The translations under genes were made by a program, and so were the position numbers. Below are positions 13,738 to 20,543 of a stretch of 20,668 nt of DNA, one piece after another. The notes beneath the pieces were generated by a model that had not been told where the DNA came from, ran no database searches, and saw only the letters and a program-made list of their open reading frames with translations. Location of the stretch: IMG/VR virus record IMGVR_UViG_3300030099_004838, positions 1-20,668 of that record; one strand, given 5' to 3'. The stretch comes from a virus. Within the stretch, counting starts at the first letter, position 1; each line of letters starts with the position of its first letter.

Positions 13738-14158
13738 AAGGTTTAACACACAAGTTGCACAGCCAAGAAAGGCTCTTGCAAAAGGTGGTAAAGCATTAAA
13801 AGCTGTAGATAAAGAAAAAAATCCAGGTCTTGCTAAACTACCAACTAAAGTCAGAAACAAAATGGGCTTTATGAAAAAAGGTGGCAGAGTCAAAAAAATG
13901 GGCGGTGGAATGTCTACTGCTAGAAAAGATATGATGTCTGGTTACTACAAAAATGACATGGGTATGAAAGGTGGCAAGATGTTTAAAGACGGTGGCAAAG
14001 TTGGAAAAAAACAACAAGGCTACAAAGATAGAAAAGATGAATCAATCGCTATGAGAGTTAAAAAGAAAAGAACTGCTAAACAATTAAAAGCTAGCAGAGA
14101 TGAGTCTTATGGTAAGTTTGGTTCTAAAGCTAAGAAGTCTGGAAAAATAAATAGGTAA
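13727..14158 (+). CDS. Very basic Gly/Lys-rich protein
   Basis: A 143-residue protein with a good GGAGG site about 7 bases before the ATG. About a third of residues are Lys or Arg. Two motif blocks stand out: KKGGRVKKMGGG (50-61) and FKDGGKVGKK (86-95), which share the glycine-pair theme of the long proteins at 7027 and 8235. There is no hydrophobic core, so it is probably disordered unless bound to DNA or RNA. It may coat or neutralise packaged DNA; that is inference. It is the first of a run of basic genes. Confidence 0.75.
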   Translation: MANRRFNTQVAQPRKALAKGGKALKAVDKEKNPGLAKLPTKVRNKMGFMKKGGRVKKMGGGMSTARKDMMSGYYKNDMGMKGGKMFKDGGKVGKKQQGYKDRKDESIAMRVKKKRTAKQLKASRDESYGKFGSKAKKSGKINR

Positions 14159-14162
14159 TAAC

Positions 14163-14615
14163 ATGGCCGTATTAAAAGGTATTGGCGTAGCTGTAAAAGG
14201 TTTTGGTAAAGCTTTAAAACGTGCTGCTAGCAAAAAAGCTGGAACTATAAAAAGTGTAAAACCAGCTACAAGATTGTCAGAGCGAAGAAAGACTTTTGAG
14301 TCAGCCATTAAAACTTTAGATAAAGCTAAAAAAGGTGCTTCTCCTGAAACTCAAATGAGAATGAAATCAAGGACGCAACCTCACGTAAAAGATTTAAGTA
14401 AAATTCAAGACACCTATGACAAGAAAATAAAAAAAATAGGTTCTAGAGACAGAAAACTTAAACGTAAAGCTATTGGCGCTGGAGCAGCAGCCGCTACTGG
14501 ATCTTTAGTTGCACACGGAGCTGCTAAAAAGAAATTTCCAAAATACAAAAAAGTTATGGAATCTGATGTTGTTATTAAAGATGGTAAACTAGGATTAAAG
14601 GAAAGAAAAAAATAG
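14163..14615 (+). CDS. Basic protein with Ala/Gly-rich helix
   Basis: A 150-residue, strongly basic protein. It begins with a Lys-rich amphipathic helix (VLKGIGVAVKGFGKALKRAA), has a charged middle, and from about 103 to 121 carries a short Ala/Gly hydrophobic segment (AIGAGAAAATGSLVAHGAA), perhaps membrane-contacting. The end is DVVIKDGKLGLKERKK. AGGTAA precedes the ATG. The final TAG overlaps a GTG start as TAGTG. The family is not known to me; a virion-interior or membrane role is inference. Confidence 0.7.
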   Translation: MAVLKGIGVAVKGFGKALKRAASKKAGTIKSVKPATRLSERRKTFESAIKTLDKAKKGASPETQMRMKSRTQPHVKDLSKIQDTYDKKIKKIGSRDRKLKRKAIGAGAAAATGSLVAHGAAKKKFPKYKKVMESDVVIKDGKLGLKERKK

Positions 14616-14752
14616 TGCCATTAACATCTAAAGGTAAAAAAATAATGAAGTCAATGAAGAAACAGTATGGAGCTAAAAAAGGTGAAACTGTTTTCTATGC
14701 ATCGAAGAATAAAGGTGCTATAAAAGGTGTAGACAAGAAAAGGAAAAAATAA
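14615..14752 (+). CDS. 45-residue basic protein with GTG start
   Basis: A short gene starting at GTG in a TAGTG overlap. The peptide begins MPLTSKGKKIMKSMKKQYG and includes KKGETVFYASKNKGAIKGVD. I recognise this as a small conserved protein in many marine phages (pattern KKIM..MKK.YG..KGE.VFYAS.NKG.IKGV). Function is unknown. It is coupled at both ends: the stop TAA overlaps the next ATG. Confidence 0.7.
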   Translation: MPLTSKGKKIMKSMKKQYGAKKGETVFYASKNKGAIKGVDKKRKK

Positions 14753-14892
14753 TGTGGAACTGGATAAAAAATTTATTTACTCCGAAAAAACAAGTTGTAG
14801 TTTTACAAGAAGAAGTAAAACAAGAACACTGTCCGTCACATTTAAGATTTAGAAAAAGTTGTCCTGCATGCAAGGAGATTGTATATGGCTAG
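14752..14892 (+). CDS. 46-residue protein with a Cys cluster
   Basis: A short gene coupled to its neighbour by TAATG. It starts with an aromatic helix (MWNWIKNLFTPKK) and ends with HCPSHLRFRKSCPACKEIVYG, giving Cys27, Cys37, Cys40 and His26/His30, a likely metal site. The (C/D)xxHxRFRKSCPAC ending is familiar from small marine-phage proteins. The amphipathic Trp-rich start could touch membrane. The role is unknown. Confidence 0.7.
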   Translation: MWNWIKNLFTPKKQVVVLQEEVKQEHCPSHLRFRKSCPACKEIVYG

Positions 14893-15019
14893 ACCAGGTT
14901 TATACGCAAACATACACGCTAAAAGAAGACGAGGCGGAAAGATGCGAAAGAAGGGTGCAAAGGGTGCACCAACCGCAGCTAACTTTGCAAGGGCAAAACA
15001 AACAGCGAGGAAAAAATAA
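14885..15019 (+). CDS. 44-residue LYANIHAKR basic protein
   Basis: A short gene with GGAG 7 bases before the ATG, overlapping the previous stop by 8 bases. The peptide MARPGLYANIHAKRRR followed by KMRKKGAKGAPTAANF matches a tiny conserved marine-phage protein (LYANIH.KR...G.KMRK.G.KGAPT). It is almost entirely basic and small residues. Similar peptides are common near head genes, so it may be packed with DNA, but this has not been shown to my knowledge. Confidence 0.75.
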   Translation: MARPGLYANIHAKRRRGGKMRKKGAKGAPTAANFARAKQTARKK

Positions 15020-15231
15020 TGGCAAAACTATGTCCTAAAGGTAAAGCCGCAGCAAAAAGAAAATTCAAGGTATATCCATCAGCATACGCTAATATGTACG
15101 CTTCTGCAGTTTGTTCTGGTAAAGTAACACCAGGTGGTAAAAAAAGACAAAAGAAAGCTGACGGAGGTTTTGTTGCTAAAGGATGTGGTGCTGTCATGTC
15201 TGATAGAAAGAAAAGAACAAGGATGGTCTAA
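15019..15231 (+). CDS. Small conserved basic Cys protein
   Basis: A 70-residue protein starting in a TAATG overlap. It carries the block AKLCPKGKAAAKRKFKVYPS, then AYANMYASAVCSGK, and the motif KKADGGFVAKGCGAVM (45-60). I recognise AKxKFKVYPSAYAN as widespread in marine phages and some larger viruses, function unknown. Four Cys residues suggest metal binding or disulfides. The DGGF motif links it to the glycine-pair proteins. Confidence 0.8.
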   Translation: MAKLCPKGKAAAKRKFKVYPSAYANMYASAVCSGKVTPGGKKRQKKADGGFVAKGCGAVMSDRKKRTRMV

Positions 15232-15635
15232 TGGCCGAAAAAGGTTTACGTTCATGGGTAAAGGAAAATTGGGTCGATATTGCGAACAAAAAATCGGATG
15301 GCTCATACCCGAAGTGTGGAAGAAGTGGTGGAGAAAAAAGAAAAAATTATCCAAAATGCGTGCCCATTGCAAAAGCAAGAGCGATGTCCAAAGGGCAGCG
15401 TGCGGGTGCCGTAAGAAGAAAACAAGCGAAATCAAATACTGGCCCGACACCGAGTAGAGCCGCAACATTTGCACCAAAAAGAAAAAGAGCTGCAAGTGGT
15501 GGATCAATTGGTGATAAAATGATTAGAGAGGCACAAAGAAATTATAAAGGAAGTTATATATCTGGTGACTTGGGTGGAGTAAAAGTATCTAACCCTAGTT
15601 TAGTTAAATATTATGGGAATAAGATAAAACCATGA
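15231..15635 (+). CDS. DUF5872-like basic protein
   Basis: A 134-residue protein whose first 70 residues match what I recall as DUF5872: KGLRSWVKENWVDIANK, then SYPKCGRSGGEKRKNYPKC and PIAKARAMSKGQRAGAVRRK. The family occurs in phages and large DNA viruses and its role is not known to me. The C-terminal 60 residues differ and include RAASGGSIGDKM (86-97), another double-glycine site, and a Tyr-rich end. Two Cys at CG and KC, spaced 14 apart, could bind metal. The gene overlaps both neighbours by a few bases (TAATG before, ATGA after). Confidence 0.8.
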   Translation: MAEKGLRSWVKENWVDIANKKSDGSYPKCGRSGGEKRKNYPKCVPIAKARAMSKGQRAGAVRRKQAKSNTGPTPSRAATFAPKRKRAASGGSIGDKMIREAQRNYKGSYISGDLGGVKVSNPSLVKYYGNKIKP

Positions 15636-15919
15636 GAAGAGAACGAAAACCAATGCCAGCTAGAAATAAAAAAAATTTCAGACCTACAAAGTCTGGAGCA
15701 GGTATGACACGAGCCGGTGTCGCTGCCTACAGAAGAATGAATCCCGGCTCTAAATTAAAAACAGCCGTGACTGGTAAAGTGAAGCCAGGATCAAAAGCTG
15801 CTAAACGTAGAAAATCATACTGCGCAAGGTCACTCGGACAATTAAAACGAGCGTCAGCTAAAACAAGAAACGATCCTAACTCACGTATCCGTCAGGCAAG
15901 AAGGAGATGGAAATGTTAA
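15632..15919 (+). CDS. DUF6321-like basic protein
   Basis: A 95-residue protein with the pattern TKSGAGMTRAGVAAYRRMNP, GSKLKTAVTGKVKPGSKAAK and a RRKSYCARSLGQLK...RIRQARRRWKC end. I recall this as DUF6321, frequent in T4-like cyanophages and other marine phages, and unknown in function. The pI must be extreme. The ATG at 15632 overlaps the previous stop; ATG at 15653 would give the more usual MPARNKKNF start, so the first seven residues are uncertain. It is a candidate nucleic acid binding protein. Confidence 0.8.
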   Translation: MRRERKPMPARNKKNFRPTKSGAGMTRAGVAAYRRMNPGSKLKTAVTGKVKPGSKAAKRRKSYCARSLGQLKRASAKTRNDPNSRIRQARRRWKC

Positions 15920-16050
15920 AGAAAAAAAACGCAATTAAAAAAGTGATTAAGGGATTGGGCAAAGCAGTTAAAGCTCACTCTAAACAAGCTAAAATGTTAA
16001 AAGGAGCTATAAATGGCGGATCCAAAAAAAGGAACGGGAAAAAAGCCTAA
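15913..16050 (+). CDS. 45-residue Lys-rich protein
   Basis: A short gene with AAGGAG 6 bases before the ATG, overlapping the previous gene by 7 bases and the next by 38. The peptide is an amphipathic Lys-rich helix (AIKKVIKGLGKAVKAHSKQA) followed by a GGSKKRNGKKA tail. I recall related peptides (KKAxxAHAxQAKxL) in marine phages. The overlap with the next gene is in another frame, and both starts have good ribosome sites, so both are credible. Confidence 0.65.
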   Translation: MLKKKNAIKKVIKGLGKAVKAHSKQAKMLKGAINGGSKKRNGKKA

Positions 16051-16288
16051 AGGTTCTGGTAGAAGACTCTACACAGACGAAAACCCAAAAGACACTGTAG
16101 GTATAAAGTTTGCTACACCAGCAGATGCAAGAGCAACTGTTGCAAAAGTAAAACGTATTAACAAACCTTTCGCTAGAAAAATACAGATACTTACAGTTGG
16201 AGAACAGCGTGCCAAAGTTATGGGTAAATCACAAGTCGCTGCAATTTTTAAGAAAGGCAAAAATGCAATTAGAAACAGTAATAAATAA
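16013..16288 (+). CDS. Conserved marine-phage basic protein
   Basis: A 91-residue protein with the conserved block KFATPADARATVAKVKRINK followed by PFARKIQILTVGEQRAKVMG. I recognise this as a repeated family in uncultured marine phages with no known function. The N-terminal 20 residues (ADPKKGTGKKPKGSGRRLYT) are basic and flexible, while the centre looks like a small alpha/beta fold. GGAG lies 7 bases before the ATG. It overlaps its neighbours at both ends (38 and 26 bases). Confidence 0.8.
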   Translation: MADPKKGTGKKPKGSGRRLYTDENPKDTVGIKFATPADARATVAKVKRINKPFARKIQILTVGEQRAKVMGKSQVAAIFKKGKNAIRNSNK

Positions 16289-16496
16289 ATTAATTAGATT
16301 TATTAGAGAAAGAACTGATCAATTATCTATAACAGTCACATCAGGTGGTATTGACAGTATGAGTAAATATCAGTATATAATAGGACAAATAAATGCACTA
16401 GAATCAGTGCGTCAGGAACTCTCTAACCTGCTAAACGATAAGGAGCAACATGGAACAGTCATCGACATCAAGTCAAAAAATAATAACGCCGAATAA
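16263..16496 (+). CDS. Small helical protein of unknown function
   Basis: A 77-residue protein; ATG at 16263 is chosen over an upstream in-frame TTG because GAAAGG lies just ahead and the new start (MQLETVINKLIRFIRER) forms a clean helix. The pattern with GGIDSMSKYQYIIGQINALE and QELSNLLND is familiar as a small phage protein beside co-chaperonin or head genes. It is mostly two helices and may act as an adaptor. It overlaps the GroES-like gene by 47 bases. Confidence 0.75.
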   Translation: MQLETVINKLIRFIRERTDQLSITVTSGGIDSMSKYQYIIGQINALESVRQELSNLLNDKEQHGTVIDIKSKNNNAE

Positions 16497-16854
16497 AGAA
16501 TTAGTTGGCGTAGAGAAACAACCAAAATTACCGAAACCAACAGGATGGAGAATGTTAGTTCTGCCATTTAAGATGAAAGAAAAAACTAAAGGTGGTTTGC
16601 ATTTAGCGGAGTCAACTTTAGAACGACAACAAGTTGCATCGCAAGTTGGATTAGTTATGGCTATGGGTTCACAATGTTATCAGGATAAAGAGAGGTATCC
16701 AGAGGGTCCATGGTGCAAAGAAAAAGATTGGGTGATGTTTGCAAGATATGCAGGATCACGTATTAAGATTGAGGGTGGGGAGATGCGTCTGCTAAACGAC
16801 GATGAAGTGTTAGCAACAATTGAAAGTCCAGAGGACATATTGCATGAGTTTTAA
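16450..16854 (+). CDS. GroES-like co-chaperonin
   Basis: A 134-residue protein of the GroES/Cpn10 type. PTGWRMLVLPFKMKEKTKGG then LHLAEST (30-56) corresponds to the first strands and the mobile-loop region, SQVGLVMAMGSQ to the G-x-V-x-x-x-G strand, and KDWVMFARYAGSRIKIEGGE to the closing barrel. Phage co-chaperonins such as T4 gp31 cap host GroEL so that the capsid protein folds; the neighbouring scaffold and capsid genes fit this role. It is longer than host GroES (about 97), with an extra N-terminal arm and a IESPEDILHEF tail. AAGGAG precedes the ATG. Confidence 0.85.
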   Translation: MEQSSTSSQKIITPNKELVGVEKQPKLPKPTGWRMLVLPFKMKEKTKGGLHLAESTLERQQVASQVGLVMAMGSQCYQDKERYPEGPWCKEKDWVMFARYAGSRIKIEGGEMRLLNDDEVLATIESPEDILHEF

Positions 16855-16868
16855 CATAGGAGGAAACT

Positions 16869-17828
16869 ATGCCGGAAAATAATCCGATAAAAAAAGAAGA
16901 TCCGAATGTGGAAATCGATACTTCAGGACCTGAAGTCGATGTAGCATTACCGGAAGAAAAAGTCGAAGAAGTTATTGAACAAGTAACTGAAGCGCCGAAA
17001 CAAGAAGAAGTAGAAACGAAAAAAGAAGAAACGAAAGAAGAACCAAAAAAATCTGACCAAGAATTAGAAGACTACAGTAAAGGCGTTCAAGCGAGAATAG
17101 CAAAACTAACTCGTAAGATGAGAGAAGCAGAAAGAAGGGAACAAGCTGCTACTGAATACGCAAAAGCTGTAGAAGCAAAAAGAGTTGCATTAGAAAAAAG
17201 ATTTGAAAAAACTGATGCAGACTATTTAAAAAAATTTGAATCTAGTATAGCGACAGGAATGGAAGCTGCACAAAAAGAACTTGCAGCAGCTATTGAATCT
17301 GGCGATGCACAGGCTCAAGTTGAAGCTAACAAAAGAATTGCAACACTCGCTTTTGAGAATGCAAAACTTGCGACAGCTAAAGAAGGAAGAGAAGCTAAAC
17401 AAACAACACAGGCCGAGAAACCTGTACAACTCTCCGATGGGCCAACTCAAATGCCATCAGAACCAGCACCAGATCCAAGAGCCGAAGAATGGGCTTCAAG
17501 GAATACATGGTTTGGTCAAGACAGAGCTATGACTTACACAGCCTTTGAAATACACAAAGACTTAGTAAACGAAGGCTTTGATCCTAAATCTGATGAGTAT
17601 TACGCAGAAGTCGATAAAAGAATTAAGGTTGACTTTCCGCACAAGTTCGGTAATACTAGTGAAAAGCAATCGACCGCCCCCGTTCAGACGGTGGCTTCAG
17701 CTAATAGAAGCGTAAAACCCGGTCGCAAAACTGTGAGACTCACATCATCACAGGTAGCAATAGCTAAAAAATTAGGTGTGCCACTCGAAGAATACGCAAA
17801 ACAATTGAAAAACACGGAAGGAGCGTAA
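16869..17828 (+). CDS. Scaffolding-like protein
   Basis: A 319-residue protein with an acidic disordered N-terminus rich in Glu, Lys and Val (1-70), a long coiled-coil-like centre (about 70-185), a Pro-rich link and a C-terminal basic domain (SVKPGRKTVRLTSSQVAIAK). This layout and its place just before the decoration and capsid genes are typical of phage head scaffolds, which guide capsid assembly and then leave or are cut. AGGAGG lies 6 bases before the ATG. WASRNTWFGQDRAMTYTAFE (about 206-225) is a conserved feature in related marine-phage scaffolds, from memory. Confidence 0.75.
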   Translation: MPENNPIKKEDPNVEIDTSGPEVDVALPEEKVEEVIEQVTEAPKQEEVETKKEETKEEPKKSDQELEDYSKGVQARIAKLTRKMREAERREQAATEYAKAVEAKRVALEKRFEKTDADYLKKFESSIATGMEAAQKELAAAIESGDAQAQVEANKRIATLAFENAKLATAKEGREAKQTTQAEKPVQLSDGPTQMPSEPAPDPRAEEWASRNTWFGQDRAMTYTAFEIHKDLVNEGFDPKSDEYYAEVDKRIKVDFPHKFGNTSEKQSTAPVQTVASANRSVKPGRKTVRLTSSQVAIAKKLGVPLEEYAKQLKNTEGA

Positions 17829-17829
17829 A

Positions 17830-18288
17830 ATGGAAAAAGATAAAAACACTTCTCGTGCGAGCCAAACACGGTCAAAGTCTGAAAGACCAAAAGTGTGGGT
17901 TCCACCATCTTCTCTAGATGCACCCCCTGCACCTGATGGATTCAGGTATAGATGGATAAGAGCTGAGGTACAAGGCTTCCAAGATACAACCAACATAACA
18001 TCACGACAACGTGAAGGTTATGAACTGGTTCGTGCCGAAGAGGTTGAAAATGCATCAGATTATCCAGTCATCGACGAAGGTCGATACAAGGGAGTCGTTG
18101 GGGTCGGTGGCCTTCTACTTGCGAAGGTACCGATCGAGATCGCGAAGCAGAGACAAGAGTATATGACTAGACGTCATAGTGATCGAAGCGAAGCCGTAAA
18201 CAACGATCTTATGAAGGAGCAGGATAAGAGAATGCCTATCAACGTTGATAGACAGACTCGTGTAACCTTCGGTGGTACGAAAAAGTAA
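17830..18288 (+). CDS. Conserved head-module protein of unknown function
   Basis: A 152-residue protein between scaffold and decoration genes. The N-terminal 25 residues are disordered and basic, followed by KVWVPPSSLDAPPAPDGFRY, RWIRAEV, then REGYELVRAEEVENASDYPV and GVVGVGGLLLAKVPIEIAKQ. The C-terminus is helical (RQEYMTRRHSDRSEAV). I recall this as a family common in marine phage head modules. It could be an assembly or head-completion factor. AAGGAG lies 7 bases before the ATG. It begins two bases after the previous stop. Confidence 0.75.
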   Translation: MEKDKNTSRASQTRSKSERPKVWVPPSSLDAPPAPDGFRYRWIRAEVQGFQDTTNITSRQREGYELVRAEEVENASDYPVIDEGRYKGVVGVGGLLLAKVPIEIAKQRQEYMTRRHSDRSEAVNNDLMKEQDKRMPINVDRQTRVTFGGTKK

Positions 18289-18316
18289 TTTTAAATATCA
18301 CTGATTTTTATTAACC

Positions 18317-18343
18317 GTACTGGAGGCCCTTCGGGGCAGGTAC
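18317..18343 (+). promoter_or_regulatory. TTCG-loop hairpin before the decoration gene
   Basis: GTAC...GTAC at the outside (18317-18320, 18340-18343) and a GCCC-TTCG-GGGC stem inside (18326-18337) give a stable hairpin with a TTCG tetraloop. It sits in the 71-base gap between two head genes, with AAGGAG and the next ATG right after it. No T run follows, so it may protect or process the mRNA of the two highly expressed genes downstream rather than terminate transcription. Confidence 0.6.
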
Positions 18344-18359
18344 ATAAAGGAGTAAACTT

Positions 18360-18986
18360 ATGGCGAATACAAACGCAAAAGGTTTTGGTTTGATAGCTGC
18401 TGGTACATTAGGTTCAACACCTGCTACTGGTGGACAAGGCAAATACAAAATCGATGCCGGTTATGCTCACTCGATATTCCAAGGTAACTATGTGCAGATA
18501 GACTCTGCAGCTGGTGCTAACACAAACCCTGGATATATCATCAGAGGGCAACAGGCAGTCACTAATCCTACGATTGGTGTTTTGAACGGAATATTCTTTA
18601 ACGCTGCTACTACAGAGAAGCCAACGTTTCAGAACTTCTATTCACAAGTTACTCCAGCAAACAGTGAAGACATCACAGCGTTTGTTATCGACAATCCATG
18701 GCAGCAATATATAGCGGGAACGTCTGCAGCATTAGGTGCAAACAACCCAGCTATTGAAGCACAAATGGGTAGAACTTTGGGATCTGCAGCCAATTCTGGA
18801 AGCACGATTTCTGGTCAGTCTGATAACACGTTAACGGTGGCGTCAATCCACGATATTAACAACACATGGAGACTGTTAAGAATTGCAGAAGATCCTTCTA
18901 ACGAAGATGGAACTGCTGCTAACTGTACAGTAGTCGTTGTTGCTAACAAATCACAATGGTTTGGCACTGGAACTGTAAGCGCATAA
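18360..18986 (+). CDS. Capsid decoration-like protein
   Basis: A 208-residue, Ala/Gly/Thr/Asn-rich beta-type protein (GLIAAGTLGSTPATGGQGKY, AHSIFQGNYVQIDSA). It has low Lys content, unlike its neighbours, and the even composition of a secreted or virion surface protein. It lies immediately before the major capsid gene and after a strong hairpin, with AAGGAG before the ATG. Small proteins at this position with GYxxSIFxGxxV motifs are usually head decoration or stabilisation proteins in marine phages, from memory. The role is inferred. Confidence 0.7.
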   Translation: MANTNAKGFGLIAAGTLGSTPATGGQGKYKIDAGYAHSIFQGNYVQIDSAAGANTNPGYIIRGQQAVTNPTIGVLNGIFFNAATTEKPTFQNFYSQVTPANSEDITAFVIDNPWQQYIAGTSAALGANNPAIEAQMGRTLGSAANSGSTISGQSDNTLTVASIHDINNTWRLLRIAEDPSNEDGTAANCTVVVVANKSQWFGTGTVSA

Positions 18987-18998
18987 TAGGAGCATAAT

Positions 18999-19910
18999 AT
19001 GGCAATATCACGATCGCAACTCGTAAAAGAGTTAGAACCTGGCTTGAATGCACTATTCGGGCTGGAGTATAAAAGGTATGAAAATCAGCATGCTGAGATT
19101 TATGCCGAGGAATCATCTGACAGGGCTTTCGAAGAGGAAGTAATGTTAAGTGGTTTCGCAAACGCACAAGTGAAAGCGGAAGGTGCAGGAGTGTCTTTTG
19201 ACGATGCACAAGAAACTTACACTGCTAGATACACTATGGAGACCGTAGCTTTAGCATTTGCAATCACAGAAGAAGCTATCGAAGATAACCTCTACGATAG
19301 ATTAGCTTCTAGATACACAAAAGCTTTAGCAAGATCTATGAGTAATGCTAAACAAGTAAAAGCTGTTGAGCCTTTAATCAACGGATTACCATCAACTGCG
19401 ACTTTCAACACAGGTGATGGAGTATCTTTGTTTAATGCATCTCACCCTACGATAGCAGGTACATTTAAAAATACTTTGTCTACGCAGGCGGATCTTAACG
19501 AAACATCATTAGAGCAATCATTAATTGATATCTCTAAAATGACTGATGAAAGAGGTCTTAAAGTTGCAGCTAGAGGAGTAAAAATGATTGTTCCTTCGGA
19601 AAATCAGTACACTGCTGAAAGATTGTTAAAATCTCAAGGTAGAACTGGTACAGCTGATAATGACATAAACGCAATCGCGTCTATGGGAATGATTCCACAA
19701 GGTTATAGAGTTAATAACTTTTTAACTGATTCTGATTCATTCTACATCATTACAGATGTTCCAAATGGAATGAAATATTTCAACAGAGCTCCATTGACTA
19801 CTGCAATGGAAGGTGATTTCGATACTGGCAACGTGAGATACAAAGCTAGAGAAAGATACGTCTTCGGATGTTCTGACCCTAGAGGTATCTTCGGTGTTGA
19901 AGGTGCGTAA
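18999..19910 (+). CDS. Major capsid protein
   Basis: A 303-residue capsid-type protein. The start ISRSQLVKELEPGLNALFGL, the helical stretch EDNLYDRLASRYTKALARSM, the DGVSLFNASHPTIAGTFKN loop and the C-terminal RYKARERYVFGCSDPRGIFG agree with HK97-fold major capsid proteins of uncultured marine phages. Length is normal for a form without a separate protease domain. The preceding scaffold, GroES-like and decoration genes support this. AGGAG precedes the ATG, and a strong hairpin follows the gene, as expected for a highly expressed product. Confidence 0.87.
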   Translation: MAISRSQLVKELEPGLNALFGLEYKRYENQHAEIYAEESSDRAFEEEVMLSGFANAQVKAEGAGVSFDDAQETYTARYTMETVALAFAITEEAIEDNLYDRLASRYTKALARSMSNAKQVKAVEPLINGLPSTATFNTGDGVSLFNASHPTIAGTFKNTLSTQADLNETSLEQSLIDISKMTDERGLKVAARGVKMIVPSENQYTAERLLKSQGRTGTADNDINAIASMGMIPQGYRVNNFLTDSDSFYIITDVPNGMKYFNRAPLTTAMEGDFDTGNVRYKARERYVFGCSDPRGIFGVEGA

Positions 19911-19922
19911 TCAATAAATTTT

Positions 19923-19944
19923 GGGGCCGCCTTAAAACGGCCCC
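19923..19944 (+). terminator. Terminator hairpin after the capsid gene
   Basis: GGGGCCG (19923-19929), loop of eight bases, CGGCCCC (19938-19944), followed by ATTTTAC and preceded by AAATTTT. The stem of seven GC pairs with T-rich flanks on both sides can act in either direction. It follows the capsid stop codon by 12 bases. Confidence 0.8.
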
Positions 19945-19969
19945 ATTTTACAATAAAGTGGTGAGAAAC

Positions 19970-20245
19970 ATGAAAAAATTTAGAATCCAAATATTCGCTT
20001 ACAAAATGTACGGAGATTTTATCATAGAATCTTTGGATGGCCCCATAGACATAGAAAATGCTATCATTGACAAACTAGGAAAAAATGATATAAAGTGGGA
20101 GTCTCTTGGAGAAATGCATGACCCAAGAGTTAACAGAATAACCTATGAGGAGGTTATAGAAGATGGAACAACATCTGCAGGACCTTTACACAAAGAAGAA
20201 AGGTCTGGACCTAGAATGGGAGCAGGATCATCTCAAGGAGGGTAG
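19970..20245 (+). CDS. Small protein of unknown function
   Basis: A 91-residue protein; ATG at 19970 is preferred to the in-frame GTGs at 19958 and 19961 because GGTGAG would then be the ribosome site. The first 65 residues look folded (FRIQIFAYKMYGDFIIESLD, ENAIIDKLGKNDIKWESLGE). The last 27 are Gly/Ser-rich and coincide with the out-of-frame start of the next gene. No family is recognised. It follows the capsid terminator. Confidence 0.7.
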   Translation: MKKFRIQIFAYKMYGDFIIESLDGPIDIENAIIDKLGKNDIKWESLGEMHDPRVNRITYEEVIEDGTTSAGPLHKEERSGPRMGAGSSQGG

Positions 20246-20381
20246 ATATACTCTCAATATGGTTAAGATTGACAGAAAAGTCAGAGAAGTAATCAGCCAT
20301 ATCAAACTTGTAGAAGCTAAAAAAGCACATCTGCAAAATAAGATTGAGGGTTCCGAACCACAAGTTTCAGTAGCTACTTAA
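20163..20381 (+). CDS. Small coiled-coil protein overlapping its neighbour
   Basis: A 72-residue, mostly helical protein (LQDLYTKKKGLDLEWEQDHL, DRKVREVISHIKLVEAKKAH). A strong GAGGAGG lies about 11 bases before the ATG, so initiation here is credible although the first 83 bases are also read by the previous gene. Heptad-like spacing of hydrophobic residues suggests a coiled coil. No function is known. Confidence 0.65.
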   Translation: MEQHLQDLYTKKKGLDLEWEQDHLKEGRYTLNMVKIDRKVREVISHIKLVEAKKAHLQNKIEGSEPQVSVAT

Positions 20382-20428
20382 TAAAAAGCTACATCGTTGA
20401 ATAAATTCAATTCACATTACAGGCTCTC

Positions 20429-20457
20429 TTGCGCTCTAGTTAAATCTAGTATATAGT
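20429..20457 (+). promoter_or_regulatory. Possible promoter of the last gene
   Basis: TTGCGC (20429-20434), 17 bases, TATAGT (20452-20457). The -10 matches the consensus at five of six positions and the -35 at three. The predicted start would leave a leader of about 80 bases before the ATG at 20544. The surrounding 160-base gap contains no gene. Confidence 0.4.
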
Positions 20458-20479
20458 TTTTTTACTATACAATTAATTA

Positions 20480-20520
20480 GAATACTGACGCGTATAGTCG
20501 ACGGCCTAGAGACAGTATTC
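20480..20520 (+). repeat. 8-base inverted repeat in the leader
   Basis: GAATACTG (20480-20487) and CAGTATTC (20513-20520) are perfect inverted copies 25 bases apart. The interior contains ACGCGTATAGTCGACGGCC, locally GC-rich. The structure lies between the possible promoter and the AGGAGG ribosome site and could form a leader stem or an operator. Confidence 0.5.
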
Positions 20521-20543
20521 ACAAAAACTAGGAGGATTTAATT

